DNA of 64,000 nucleotides, from contig JABSSW010000030.1 in assembly GCA_018902385.1 (NCBI GenBank), positions 372,001 through 436,000 of the forward strand, given 5' to 3'. A program made the position numbers and the translations under genes. Numbering within the stretch: position 1 is the first letter of the stretch; each line of letters opens with the position of its first letter. The notes beneath the pieces are model-generated. The model saw nothing but the letters and a program-made list of their open reading frames with translations, was not told the DNA's origin and did no database searches. The DNA is from Physcia stellaris. Its lineage: Eukaryota > Ascomycota > Lecanoromycetes > Caliciales > Physciaceae. Of this stretch, positions 35,201 to 45,268 are shown one piece after another.

Positions 35201-38200
35201 GTTTGCAAACTTTATCAATCATTGATAAAAAAAATTCGCAACGTCAAAAACGAATATGAATTTGCAATCGATTACGATTGAAATAATGTCAAATTGAAAA
35301 AACATTGAATAAAAATCGATGAAAATGATTTTGTTTAATTTTCGTATATTCACGACGACTCGATTTTTGCGTTTTGAATCATTTGATTCAAATATTGTTT
35401 TTCATATTGCGAAAACAAAATAATCATGCGAAATGAATTGATTAATATATTTCATGCGATTTTGAGCGTGCAATTTATCGAAAATTTCATCAACAAATTT
35501 TCGATTTGCGAAATCGAAAAAATAAATTTTTGTTGTTTCGATTTTCGCGTCGAGTTTGAACTCAATTGACATTCATTCATTTTTCGAAATTTTCACTGTA
35601 AATTCGTTGTCGTTTTACAGTTTTGAATAATTCAACGCAACGTTTGCAAATTTAATTCGAACGTTAACGTCATCGTAAACAATAATTTCAACAAACAAAA
35701 TTTTTTTCGCACTAATATTAAAATTTACAACAATAAAATCGTTAAAATTGCGTGCAAAATTGAACGCAAAATTGATCAAATTTGCGACGAAATTAGTCGC
35801 GATCGCATCGTGCAAATTTTCATAATTAGTCGCGATAATCGCGTCAATTGTCAAAATCGAAACATCAAATTTCATAGTTTGTTTGAATCAATTTCGTGAA
35901 ACAGATTTGTGAACATTAGCAGCTAAATGAACGTATTTCGAATCAATTAGATAACATTTTTTTTTTTCGTATTTTTGTACGAAATTCAAACGCGTATTTT
36001 TGAAAATGTAAACATTTTCAAAATTGACGTTGTTAATTTGAATCATTTTTGTATGTGCATCAATGATATGAAAAAATACGTTTTCATTTGAATTTAGTCG
36101 TTCAATTCGCGAAAACGTGAACATAAAATCGCGTTCAATAAATAAACTATTCTTTTCACGTAATTTGAAAAAAATCGTAAAAATTGATTTAATTGAAATT
36201 TTAATAGTCTCGTTGACACGAATCACGCGTTTGATCGACGATTCAACATTAATGACATTTAATTGAATTTTCATGTTTTTGCAATTTTCAATGATAATCA
36301 TTTGTTTGTTTACATTTATACTCATTCGTTTTGAATTCAATATATCATTGTCAAAAAAACTTTTTGTTTTTAATTTTTTCACTATGTAAATTTGTCGAGT
36401 GAACGTGATAATCGCATTTTCGTCATTAATCGAAATTTCGAAAATTCGAAAAATTAATGATATATGATTCGTCGTGATTACGACGACGTTTTCAATGTCG
36501 CGAATTTTAAGAAATTTCATAGTTTGTCGCGCATGAATTTGATAATCAAATATTTTTTGCATCAGAAATTTACAATCGATTAACGACGCATCGCATTCGA
36601 TATCGACGCACATATTCGTGAAACATTGTTCAATGTTGATTTTCATCGTGACGTAACGTCACGAACGAAATTCAAAACTGAATCGCGTATTTGTTTTGAC
36701 GTTTGATTGTATAATAAATATTTGATGATCATGAATGTTTTTCGTCAACGATGTGTCAAATTTAGTCGAAACAATTTGACACGAACGCAAATATCGATGA
36801 AATTTGTTATTAAAATAGAATTTCGATTGACAACGTTTGCACGAATAAATTTTCGTTTGTTTTGCAAAAATATTCACAAAATATTCGAATAATTCATGAT
36901 TCACAAAATTCTCGTTAGATTTTTGAGTTTCGAAATGCTTTTGTCATGATATTTATCATTTATCGCAAATATTTTCGACGCGTTCTCAATATTCATGTTG
37001 TAATCGTTTTGATAGTTTTTTCGTCGTTCGAATAATTGTTTTTTGTTTTTCATTCGCAAAATACGCTCGTCGATATAATGTTTCATTTTGATTAAACGTT
37101 TCATTTTGATTGAAATAAATATTTTGCTTTGACGAAAACGAAAATGATGTTGAAAAATTTGCAAAATAATTATTCAAACGTAAAGATTGCGAATATTGAA
37201 ATCGCGAATCGAACGTGTTTCGATTTTTTTGAGTTTCGTTTTGTTGCGTTTGTTGAAATCGATATTGTTGATTTTCGTATGAACGTTTTTGCATATTTTG
37301 TGTCGATTGTTGTCGATTTGAATAGTTTGATTGATATGAACGTTGTTGAAAAATGTAAACGTTATTTTGTTTTCAAATTGATACGATGTCGAATATTGAA
37401 TTTGACGAGATTGCGAAAAAATTCATTGAAATTCTCGTAATCTACACGCTCATTGATAGCAAAAAAAGAATATTATACGAATCGAATGATGTTGACAAAA
37501 TTGATAATTGAAAACGATAAATGAATTGAAAACGACGTTCGTTTTCGAGCGAATGATAAAATCGATATCGATTTTCGATGTTTCATCATATTTTCTTTTT
37601 ATCATCAAATTGTTGAAAAAATTCATTCATTGTAATTTTTTCTGTCGATTTGATCAAATCTCGTCGAAATTTCAATTTCAATTCATTGTAAATTAAATAC
37701 AATTGCGAATAAATTGACATCATTGTCGATTTAATTTTTTTGATTATAATTTCAACGAAATCGAATGATTCGCGATGTCGACGAACATTTTTCATCGTGT
37801 ATTTTTTTTTCGTGATGATCGTCAACGTTGTCGATGACGATTTTTTTCATCGTTTCAACAACAAACGTTTTCATTTTTTTACGTCATTTTCGAATTTGAT
37901 CAATCGTTTTTGATCATCGTTGATTATTTTTGTGTATCAACGTAACGCGTGATCACGCATGCAATTATAAAAATTTGTTCGAATCACGTCGACATTTTTG
38001 AGCAACGTCATATTTTTGATTTTTTCAATGTAAAAATGAACATTTCGAAAATATGTATTTTTGCTCGAATGCTCGATCGAATTGTCGATAATAACGTTTT
38101 TCTTTTCGTATCACGAATCGAAAAATTTTGTTTTTTGAACATTTCATTTGACGTCATCATCATTGTTAAAAGATTCGATTGAATTTGATGATTCGACGAG

Positions 38201-39352
38201 TTTTGAAATTTTGTTTGAATGTTGTTTTTGATATTTTCGAACAAAATCTGAAATGTTTGTCATTGTTGTTGAATGAATTGATGTTTTGTCAATTATTATT
38301 TTTATTCGTCATGTTTGTATTAAATGCGAAAATAAATTCGATATTTTTTGTGTTTCGAAAAATAATATTCAACGAGATTATGATGTTGTTTCGTCGTTGA
38401 AAAAACGACGTCGACGAGATGATTTGAAATTTACGACGTAAATTTTTCGAAAAATGAATGTAAAAAATATCAAAAAAAATATTTGCAATCGTCGATTTTA
38501 AATCAAAAATGAATGACGTAACACGATCACTAATTCAATCGAGAAATGATTGATTATTTCGATAAATTTCGATGACGATCACGAAAATTTTAAAATTTTT
38601 GCGAAAACGAATTTTGTCGACGATTCATTCTGTTGAATAAACAGTGTTTGTCGAGACTGAATGATTAATAACTGACAACGATGTTGATTTAGAACAGTTA
38701 ATTACGATGTTGTTCACAATAATTTCAATCGATGTATTGAAAAAATAAATTCGATCAATTGAATCGATGTAATCGAATAATTCAAACGTAATGCGAATAA
38801 TTTGTGATGTGAAAACAATCAAAATGACTTAGATGAAAATGATGTGTCGTATTGAAATTTGAAATAAAATGATGATAAACAAAAAAAAAAAACGAATTGA
38901 AATTTTCAAAATTTGTTGAGCAAATTATTTGTTGATGAAAAAACAAATGAAATCGTTGAATTGAATTGCTCGAATCAAACAAAAATTCAAATGTAAATTG
39001 ATATTCAAATGTGTCGTCATTGAGCGATGACAATGCGAATTTTCACGAAAAATCGAAATGCTTTGAATATTTGAATGAAAAATCAATCGTCTTTGCTGAA
39101 AATTGTAGAAAATTGAAAAAATCTGATTGAAATTCTCATTTTCAACTAGATGTCTGTTATTGATGATTGATTTCGATCGACACGTCGAATCGAACGAGCA
39201 ATAAAATTTTCGACAACGACAACGAAAAAAATATTGATGAGCAAATGATTTGCGTACAAAATGCAAAACTGTTCGAAAACTGATACGTTAAAAAACAAAA
39301 AATGATGTCGTTTTGTTTACGTACAAATCATCATTTGAATGATGTTATCAAT

Positions 39353-39546
39353 TGTTAAACGTGATGTGTCGATTGATTCATTTAGAAATTATGAACGACA
39401 AAATGTCAATTTATGTACAATAATTGCGAATCAATTGTTTGATCATCATTCATTTAGTATGAAATGATGACAGAACTTTTGTCAAATGTTTTGCAAAAAT
39501 ATTCGATTTAATTTCAAATCATTTAATCTGATTTTGCGTCATAACA
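39353..39546 (-). repeat. LTR of element C, right (5') copy
   Basis: 194 bp; pairs with 32096-32289. Confidence 0.92.
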
Positions 39547-39702
39547 GTTGCATTTGTTTCGATCATTTCAGTTTTCGCAATGATTTGTTCGATTATTCAC
39601 GTTTTAATCATTGATATCTCTCGAATCGTCGATCGATGAGAAAGAAAAAAATGAAAAAAATGATTAGTCGCTTCGAAACGAAACTGAAAAAACGAAAAAT
39701 AA

Positions 39703-39885
39703 TGTGACGAACATATTATGTGTTGAAATTCTGATAAATGTTTGAATTTTTATTTTATCACATCGAGATTCGAGTTCGAATTTCGCTATGATCAAATCTT
39801 TTACATATGTTTTGTCAGATTTCAGTAGTTAGTTTTGCAATCTAGAATTTTGTTGTTTATTTATATCATTGCATGACATTTTACA
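39703..39885 (+). repeat. LTR of element B, right copy
   Basis: 183 bp, pairs with 20647-20829 and is followed by the target duplication CAAAA. Confidence 0.9.
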
Positions 39886-40329
39886 CAAAATTCGTTTGTG
39901 ATTAATGATGATTTCAAACGATGTATGCATTCGTATTGATCGAATTCATTATGTATTCGATTATTCGTTTGATTCATTTGAATTGTTCGAATCGTGATAT
40001 CGTCAATTCATTTTGAAATTGATTTGCACGATTCACATGATTCATATGAAAATTGTATTGCATTGCAATAATGAACTATTTGACGACGATTTTATTGAAA
40101 TCGTTTCGACAAAAAACATCGATCGTGAATCGAATTTTTCGTGATTTTTACTCGTTTGTTTGTGAAATATATGCAATAATAACAAATGAAATCACGTGAT
40201 TACGTTCGAAATTTTTTCAAACGAAACAATTGATCAATTCGTTCACAATTCGATGTATTTATTGTTTTAAATTCAATTGTGACTTGTTTGCAACAATTAT
40301 TTTTTTTAATTTCAATGATATATCAAATG

Positions 40330-41275
40330 CGTTGTTTCGTACAATGTCACAAATATCGACATTGAAAATCAAAAAAATTCTGACGAAATGAAAATTCGTG
40401 AAAAAATTGTCGATGAAATAAACGAAATGTTAATAACATAAATTGCGTGTAATTCGTTCGCAAAAAATATATATTATTTTTTTCGTAAATGCAAAATTAA
40501 TCGTCGTAACAATGATTTCGATAATGTTTTTTTGCGTTTTCGAATCGTTTTTGAAAATATATCGATCGTGATATCGTTTTTTTATGATATTCGAAATCAT
40601 CGCGAAATTTTCACATCATGAAATCGTGTAAAATGTTTTTATCATTGATCAAAACGTATAAAACGAAATTCTTTTTCGTTGATTTGTATGATAAACGAAA
40701 TTTGTTATTCATACGATCGTGAAATTCGATTGCGAACTCGTCAATTGCAAAATAATTTTCAAAACGAATAAACGAATATAATTGAAATTTGAAAACGTTC
40801 AAAACGTTTTCGATTTTTCAAAATCATGATGCGCATTGTTGTATGATTTCTGTTGATTAAATTCAACGTTCAAATGACGTTCAATGATTTGATATCGATC
40901 GCGATTGAATGATAAATCGTGAAAAATTTTTGAAATCAAAATGATTGAATTGTTGCGTTTTTTGTTAAATGTTGAATCATAAAAATGCGTATAACAATTC
41001 ATTGACGTAATTTCATCATAATGAGTGAATTTCAATTGATTTTTTTGATGTAAATCGTTTGATTGATGTGATGAAACAATAAATCGAATATCGATTGCAA
41101 AAAAAACAAAAACAATTGAACGAATTTTCAAAACGTCATACAAACGTGATTCAATGAAATGATCGATGAATAAATGTAATAGAAAATATATAATCAAATT
41201 CAAACGTTTGAACGATTTTTTTGTTTCAATACAATGAAACATCGTTTTTCGATTTCGAAATGAAAACGTTTGCAT
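40330..41275 (-). pseudogene. piggyBac-like transposase remnant
   Basis: Minus-strand frames at 40799-41275 and 40611-40802, then sequence to ~40330, show piggyBac landmarks. These are a helical N-terminal part (SKIFHDLSFNRDRYQIIERH), a block around the first catalytic Asp (AIDEFAIEFHDR, then KFRLSYKSTKKNF), and near 40340-40430 a block resembling DNxFTSxPLxxxL...GTVRxNAxGxP (YFIDNFFTNFHFVRIF; DIVRNNAFDIS). The frames are separated by stops and the sequence is strongly AT-shifted, so this is a dead copy. The C-terminal part would lie on the other side of the nested LTR element, near 20200-20640, where I cannot identify it. Similarity is judged by eye. Confidence 0.55.
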
Positions 41276-41402
41276 CGACGCGTGTTTTTTTTTTTTTGCA
41301 TCGTGATTAACTCAAATATTGATTCAACAAATGACATGTTGTTTATATGATGTAATAAATTCGATTCAAACGATTCAAACGACGTCGCAATGACCAGAAT
41401 AG

Positions 41403-41495
41403 ACGTATTATTGATGGAATAATGGTGATTGCAGGTGGGGAGGAGAGATCACGAAATAAACACGCTAAATTTCACTAATTGGATGCGGAGGGGAT
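41403..41495 (-). repeat. right terminal inverted repeat
   Basis: Inverted partner of 20109-20200. Both outer ends read ATCCCCTCCGCATCC in the outside-to-inside direction, and similarity stops immediately outside position 41495. Confidence 0.85.
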
Positions 41496-41642
41496 AAGGT
41501 ATATCCGATCTAGCTAGATGCCGTTAGGCCAGCGGTAGCTTCGCTAAAGCTTAGCTCGCTCGGCACCCGGACTTTCACCAAGTCTTAAGGTAACATAGCA
41601 GATCACAGCATTTAAACTCGGCAGCTTCTCCATGTTGACTTG

Positions 41643-44214
41643 ATGCATATCCTCGTCGGTAATGCTCCAAGCCATCGCTGGAAGCTCGCTGACTTCCTAC
41701 TCAGGTGACCAATGACGACGGTCCCCCAAGTCAACAGTCATCCCCATACGTCCATGCTTTTGTTCAGACATTGCAGAAAGCCGGACATGTAGTCTCAGTC
41801 ATTTTGCCACATCAACAGCGCTCATGGATCGCCAAAGCTCATTTTGTTGGTCAAGTCACTAAGCCAACCTATTTTCGTCCAGGCACCATCCATAAGGATG
41901 ACGGTGTAACCTGCGACAAGCCAGCGAAACCTAATGAGCATTTAGAAGAATGGGTACTAGTTGACGGTACACCAGCTTCTTGTGCTCAACTCGGTCTGTA
42001 TCATTTCTTCCAGGACCGAGGCCCGGTGGAGCTGGTAGTCTCAGGCCCAAATTATGGCAGAAACTCCACCTCTTTATTTAGTCTTTCGAGTGGAACTATC
42101 GGTGGAGCCATGGAGGCAGCTGTTTGTGCCAAGAAAGCCATAGCGCTCTCATTCGCTTTCTACTCCAGAGATCACGATCCAGATCTAATTGCAGGCGCTT
42201 CCAGAGTAGCCGTCAAAGTCATAGAGCATCTGTATAGTAATTGGAGCCCGGATACTGACTTGTACTCGATCAACGTCCCTCTGGTCCCAGATGTCGAGAC
42301 TCATAAAATTGTGTATACTCACGCACTTCAAAACTACTGGACTTCAGGTAGCTCCTTTGAGGAGGTACCCGCTACCGAAGGGGATCAAGACCCAGAAAGT
42401 CACGAAGCAGAGATCAGACAAGGTGAAGCCATTGACGGAAAATCCCAAAATCAAATCACTAGACACCGACATAGGCACTTCAAATGGGCACCTAAATTTG
42501 GTGACATTCAGAAGAGCATCGATGCTGCACCTCCTGGAAATGACGGGTGGGCTATTGCACAAGGCTTTACAAGGTCAGTACAGGTGTGTTCTCCACAATG
42601 CTCCCATCGACTGATGAAAACAGCGTCACTCCTCTGAAGGCGAATTTCATGCATGCGACGGATGTCACTCTCGGCGAGTTGAAGCTGTAAGTCATCTACT
42701 GTAGTTAGCATAGGATACCGCATTAGGATTTGTAGATTTCATGATCCAAATGAAGCTCCGCTAGGATGCCCGTGCTGTTACGATTCCAAGTTCGTATATT
42801 GGTTCATTTCTATTTTCTCTCGTAGAAGACCCGTTGAATTGTATTTAGAGCTGCTGAATTTCTTGGCCCCTACAACAACATGTATCCTGACTCTTCCTCT
42901 TGAATTTCTAGGTCATCTGATGTCGAATCATCGCCCAACTTCCCTGCTAAAGTGGAAGAACCATTCCTATACGCCTTGATCAACCACGAGGACCCTTACG
43001 TGCAACCTCTCATCCTATCTGCGTTCAAGAAAAACCTAGCACCCTCTTCCTACCGCTTGATATCTTCGCCATCTGACCTTCCCACCCCTGCAACCCCATT
43101 GGTTCAGATCACCTCCTACGAGACCCTCGATTTCCATCACCTAATGGCGCATCCAACGACCTCCCTCGCAAACGCCTACATCATCCGCAAAGCTTTAATC
43201 CGAAAACACTGGCTCTCCCACACTGTCTCGTCGTGGCTTTCCAAACATCCCAACAGCATCCTGAAAGACCACGTAAAGCCAACCCCAGACTTCGAGCTCG
43301 ACTACGCAGAATTTCTCGACGAAGCTCTCGTAGAAGCCTATGAGCTCCACGAAAGTTTCGCCAGAAATGCCCTTCTCGCCAGCAACGAAGAAACGAAAAA
43401 GGAGTGGTGGATCCTGAAACCCAGCATGAGCGATCGCGGCCAAGGGATCCGGCTCTTCAGTAGCGAAGACGAATTGCGCTGTATCTTCGAAGAATGGGAA
43501 GCCGATGCTCCAGACTCTGACGCCGACGAAGAATCAGAGCCAGAGAACTCCCCAATTACAAACACAGCAGACGGTACGAAACCGGGCATCATGACATCCC
43601 ACCTCCGCCACTTCGTCGCACAACCCTACATCTCTCCACCGCTCCTCCTTCCCTCGTTCCAAAACCGCAAATTCCACATCAGGAGCTACGTCCTCTGCAT
43701 CGGCGCCCTCCGCGTCTACGTCTACGAAGAAATGCTCGCGCTCTTCGCCGCACAGCCATATGTGCCTCCTTCCTCTTCGTTAGATCTCCAAATCCATCTC
43801 ACCAACACCTGCCTACAAGCCAGCGAAAGCCACGACAGTGTGCACCTCCTCTCCTCCCTCCCTTTGCCAGAAGAATTGTACATTTCGATAGTCGATCAAA
43901 TCGCCACGACAACAGGCGCCCTCTTCGAAGCCGCTTCTCGGGGGCAGATGGTGTATTTCCAAACCCTGCCCAATGCGTTCGAGATCTTCGGCGTAGATTG
44001 GCTGGTTGATGCCGAGGGGAAAGCGTGGTTGTTGGAGGTTAATGCATTTCCGGATTTCAAGCAGAGCGGGGATGAGGGTGAGGGTGTGGTGAGGGGGATT
44101 TGGGAGGCTGCGGTTGGGATTGCGGTCAGAGGGTTCTTTGGGATGGAGGAAAGAGATGCAGATGGAACGTTAGGAGTGAGGGAGGTTATGGATGTTGATT
44201 TGGGCAGGAGGTGA
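41643..44214 (+). CDS. PBY1: Pby1-like protein: SurE nucleotidase domain plus tubulin-tyrosine-ligase domain
   Basis: In S. cerevisiae Pby1, a P-body-associated protein, both domains are in one chain, and the exons here join in frame to give the same. Proposed exons: 41643-41654 (MHIL only), 41705-42573, 42624-42686 and 42912-44214. Introns 41655-41704 (donor GTCGGT, weak; branch CTGAC) and 42574-42623 (GTCAGT...ACAG) are 50 nt each. The third gap, 42687-42911, starts GTAAGT, ends TTCTAG and is in phase, but at 225 nt it could hide a small exon. The SurE part has the metal-binding VTNDDGPPS, SGPNYGRNS and SGTIGGAMEAA. The TTL part has WWILKPSMSDRGQGIRL (ATP-grasp), RKFHIRSYVL and the terminal WLLEVNAFPDF. 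If 42687 is not a donor, the SurE part would end at a TAA at once and the TTL part would be a second gene. Confidence 0.8.
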
Positions 44215-44467
44215 GGCGGGAACATGCAAGATTCTTTGGTGAGTTAGGTAAAGATGAGAGGTATCTAACTAGGACAATGGCTAAATCACATCGTAGATAG
44301 TGTCTTTTCCTCCAAGTCCTGCAAGTCGCAGGTGGTTATCAAAAGCAGGCAAAATGCTTGTAATCGTCAAAGCATCAACTCCCAATAAGCATCAGACCAC
44401 CAATCTCCATTCCACATCCAACACCAGCGCCAAAACTCAACGTCACCATCAAAACCTCACAAACCCC

Positions 44468-45268
44468 TCAAACAACCCCAAATCCAAAGCCAAATCCCAA
44501 ACTCACCAATTCCATCCACCCCAACTCCCCCAACGACTTCTCCTTCCTCTCCGCATCCCCATACATCTCCCTCAAAAGCTGCACCTCCGCCTCCCAAGCC
44601 CACTTCATCTCCTCAATCCGCGCCCCCAAAATCCGTTCCACCCCCTCCTTCTCTTCCTTAGCCCGCACCAAACGTTCCGCCAACTGCCCCATCTCCTTGA
44701 AAACAGCCCGATTCCTCGTCTCCAGCTTATCGGTCCGCTCCTGCAGCTCCTCCATAACGCGATCACGGCCCCGATTCGCACTCCACCACTGCTTCAAGTT
44801 CCCGTTCTCGGACTCCAGGGTCGCTGCTTTCTCGCGCAGCGCCGATATCGTCTGGTCGTTGCGATTGATGGCCGTGACGGGGTGTCCGGCGCGGCGCGCG
44901 TCGAGGTGCCTGCTGTAGCAGGGAAAGGGGGCGCGCAGTGAAGGGGTTGGGGGCAGCGTCTTGTCGACGAGGATCGTGAGGGTGTATTCTTTGTAGTAGG
45001 GCGTTGGGGCGGTGATTTCGCGGGCTTTGCGAGGGGACTTGGAGGCTGGTACTGCTGGCTTGGTCGGCTTTGGCTTGGAGAGCTCGGCTGGGCGGGAGGA
45101 GGTTGGGGAGGCGGTGGATTTTATGGATTTGGAGCGGGCTTGGCGGGCTTTGCGAGGGGACTTGGAGGCTGGCTTGGTCGGCTTTGGCTTGGAGATCCCA
45201 GCTGGGCGGGATGAGGTCGGGGAGGTGGTGGGTTTGATGGATTTAGAGCGGGTTTGGCGCGGCGACAT
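44468..45268 (-). CDS. hypothetical basic coiled-coil protein with internal tandem duplication
   Basis: 266 residues from ATG 45268 (MSPRQTRSKSIK). The frame is open further upstream, but only with leader-like sequence. The N-terminal half is Lys/Arg/Pro/Ser-rich and contains two tandem ~40-residue units of the type SKSIKPTTSPTSSRP...SKPKPTKPASKSPRKAR, with SPRK motifs reminiscent of DNA-binding or CDK-target repeats. The C-terminal half (~150-255) is a predicted coiled coil (ISALREKAATLESENGNLKQ, then ELQERTDKLETRN and EEKEGVERIL). I recognise no family. Its 3' end faces the Pby1-like gene. Nuclear or cytoskeletal roles would both fit and neither is shown. Confidence 0.6.
   Translation of the reverse strand: MSPRQTRSKSIKPTTSPTSSRPAGISKPKPTKPASKSPRKARQARSKSIKSTASPTSSRPAELSKPKPTKPAVPASKSPRKAREITAPTPYYKEYTLTILVDKTLPPTPSLRAPFPCYSRHLDARRAGHPVTAINRNDQTISALREKAATLESENGNLKQWWSANRGRDRVMEELQERTDKLETRNRAVFKEMGQLAERLVRAKEEKEGVERILGARIEEMKWAWEAEVQLLREMYGDAERKEKSLGELGWMELVSLGFGFGFGVV
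45020..45257. repeat. imperfect tandem duplication, two ~115-123 bp units
   Basis: Unit 1 is 45020-45142 and unit 2 is 45143-45257. The shorter unit lacks a 9-bp block, so the frame of the overlapping gene (44468-45268) is kept. Identity is high, which points to a fairly recent duplication. Confidence 0.8.

Larger units (their letters stand above)
32096..39546 (-). mobile_element. LTR element C, Ty3/Gypsy chromovirus type
   Basis: 7,451 bp with 194-bp LTRs (32096-32289 and 39353-39546) and a perfect 5-bp duplication GTTGC (32091-32095 and 39547-39551). It is inserted in element B. Coding direction is minus. Parts in order: gag-like region ~37.0-39.2 kb, a C2H2-like finger ~36.8 kb (SCKRCQSKFYFNNKFHRYL), protease region ~35.9-36.6 kb, reverse transcriptase ~34.8-35.2 kb (FVRVYVNDIVVF), RNase H start ~34.5 kb, integrase zinc-binding part ~33.6-33.8 kb, integrase core ~32.7-33.3 kb (YHSQTNDSLKRINQ), and a chromodomain-like tail ~32.5-32.7 kb (YEIEKLVEKR). 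It is broken at many points; a fossil. LTRs differ at about 9 of 194 positions. Confidence 0.9.
20647..39885 (+). mobile_element. LTR element B (outer, non-autonomous), interrupted by elements A, D and C
   Basis: Identical-length 183-bp LTRs (20647-20829 and 39703-39885), TG...CA ends, and a perfect 5-bp target duplication CAAAA (20642-20646 and 39886-39890). Its own DNA totals ~2.87 kb in four segments: 20647-21208, 27906-27998, 30218-32095 and 39552-39885. The insertions between are A, D and C with their duplications. No reverse transcriptase or integrase is seen in those segments. A plus-strand region (~31090-32095) encodes a C2H2-finger protein remnant. It is a LARD-like fossil and is broken throughout by C-to-T type change. 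LTR divergence is around 8%, but mutation of this kind makes dating unreliable; it predates A, C and D. Confidence 0.85.
20109..41495. mobile_element. piggyBac-like DNA transposon swollen by nested LTR elements
   Basis: The whole AT-rich island is bounded by terminal inverted repeats (20109-20200 and 41403-41495) that begin ATCCCCTCCGCATCC. Between the right end of the nested LTR element and the right repeat (39891-41402), minus-strand sequence resembles a piggyBac/DDE_Tnp_1_7 transposase. The element's own DNA is about 0.5 kb on the left and 1.6 kb on the right, i.e. ~2.1 kb; the rest is inserted retroelement. TIRs starting with a CCC-rich end agree with piggyBac, but a flanking TTAA duplication is not visible. 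The transposase is eroded by many C-to-T type changes and cannot be functional. It must be older than everything nested in it. Confidence 0.65.

Noticed and set aside
20200-41400. Interpretation of the AT-rich island as classical CpA-directed RIP
   Set aside because: CpA and TpG are abundant and TpA is not elevated, while CpT, ApG, CpC and GpG are depleted; LTR pair differences show the same context.
20200-41400. Interpretation of the island as a centromere or mitochondrial insertion
   Set aside because: The island is fully explained by TIRs, LTR pairs, target duplications and retroelement parts, and it is flanked by ordinary genes at both ends.
19961-41529. Direct 10-mer GCCGTTAGGC on both sides of the island (19961-19970 and 41520-41529)
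   Set aside because: It lies ~140 bp outside the left TIR and ~25 bp outside the right TIR, so it is not a target duplication; probably chance.
44300-44941. 213-codon plus-strand frame rich in His, Pro, Leu and Gln
   Set aside because: It is the antisense shadow of the coiled-coil gene at 44468-45268, whose codon pattern and coiled coil make the minus strand the coding one.
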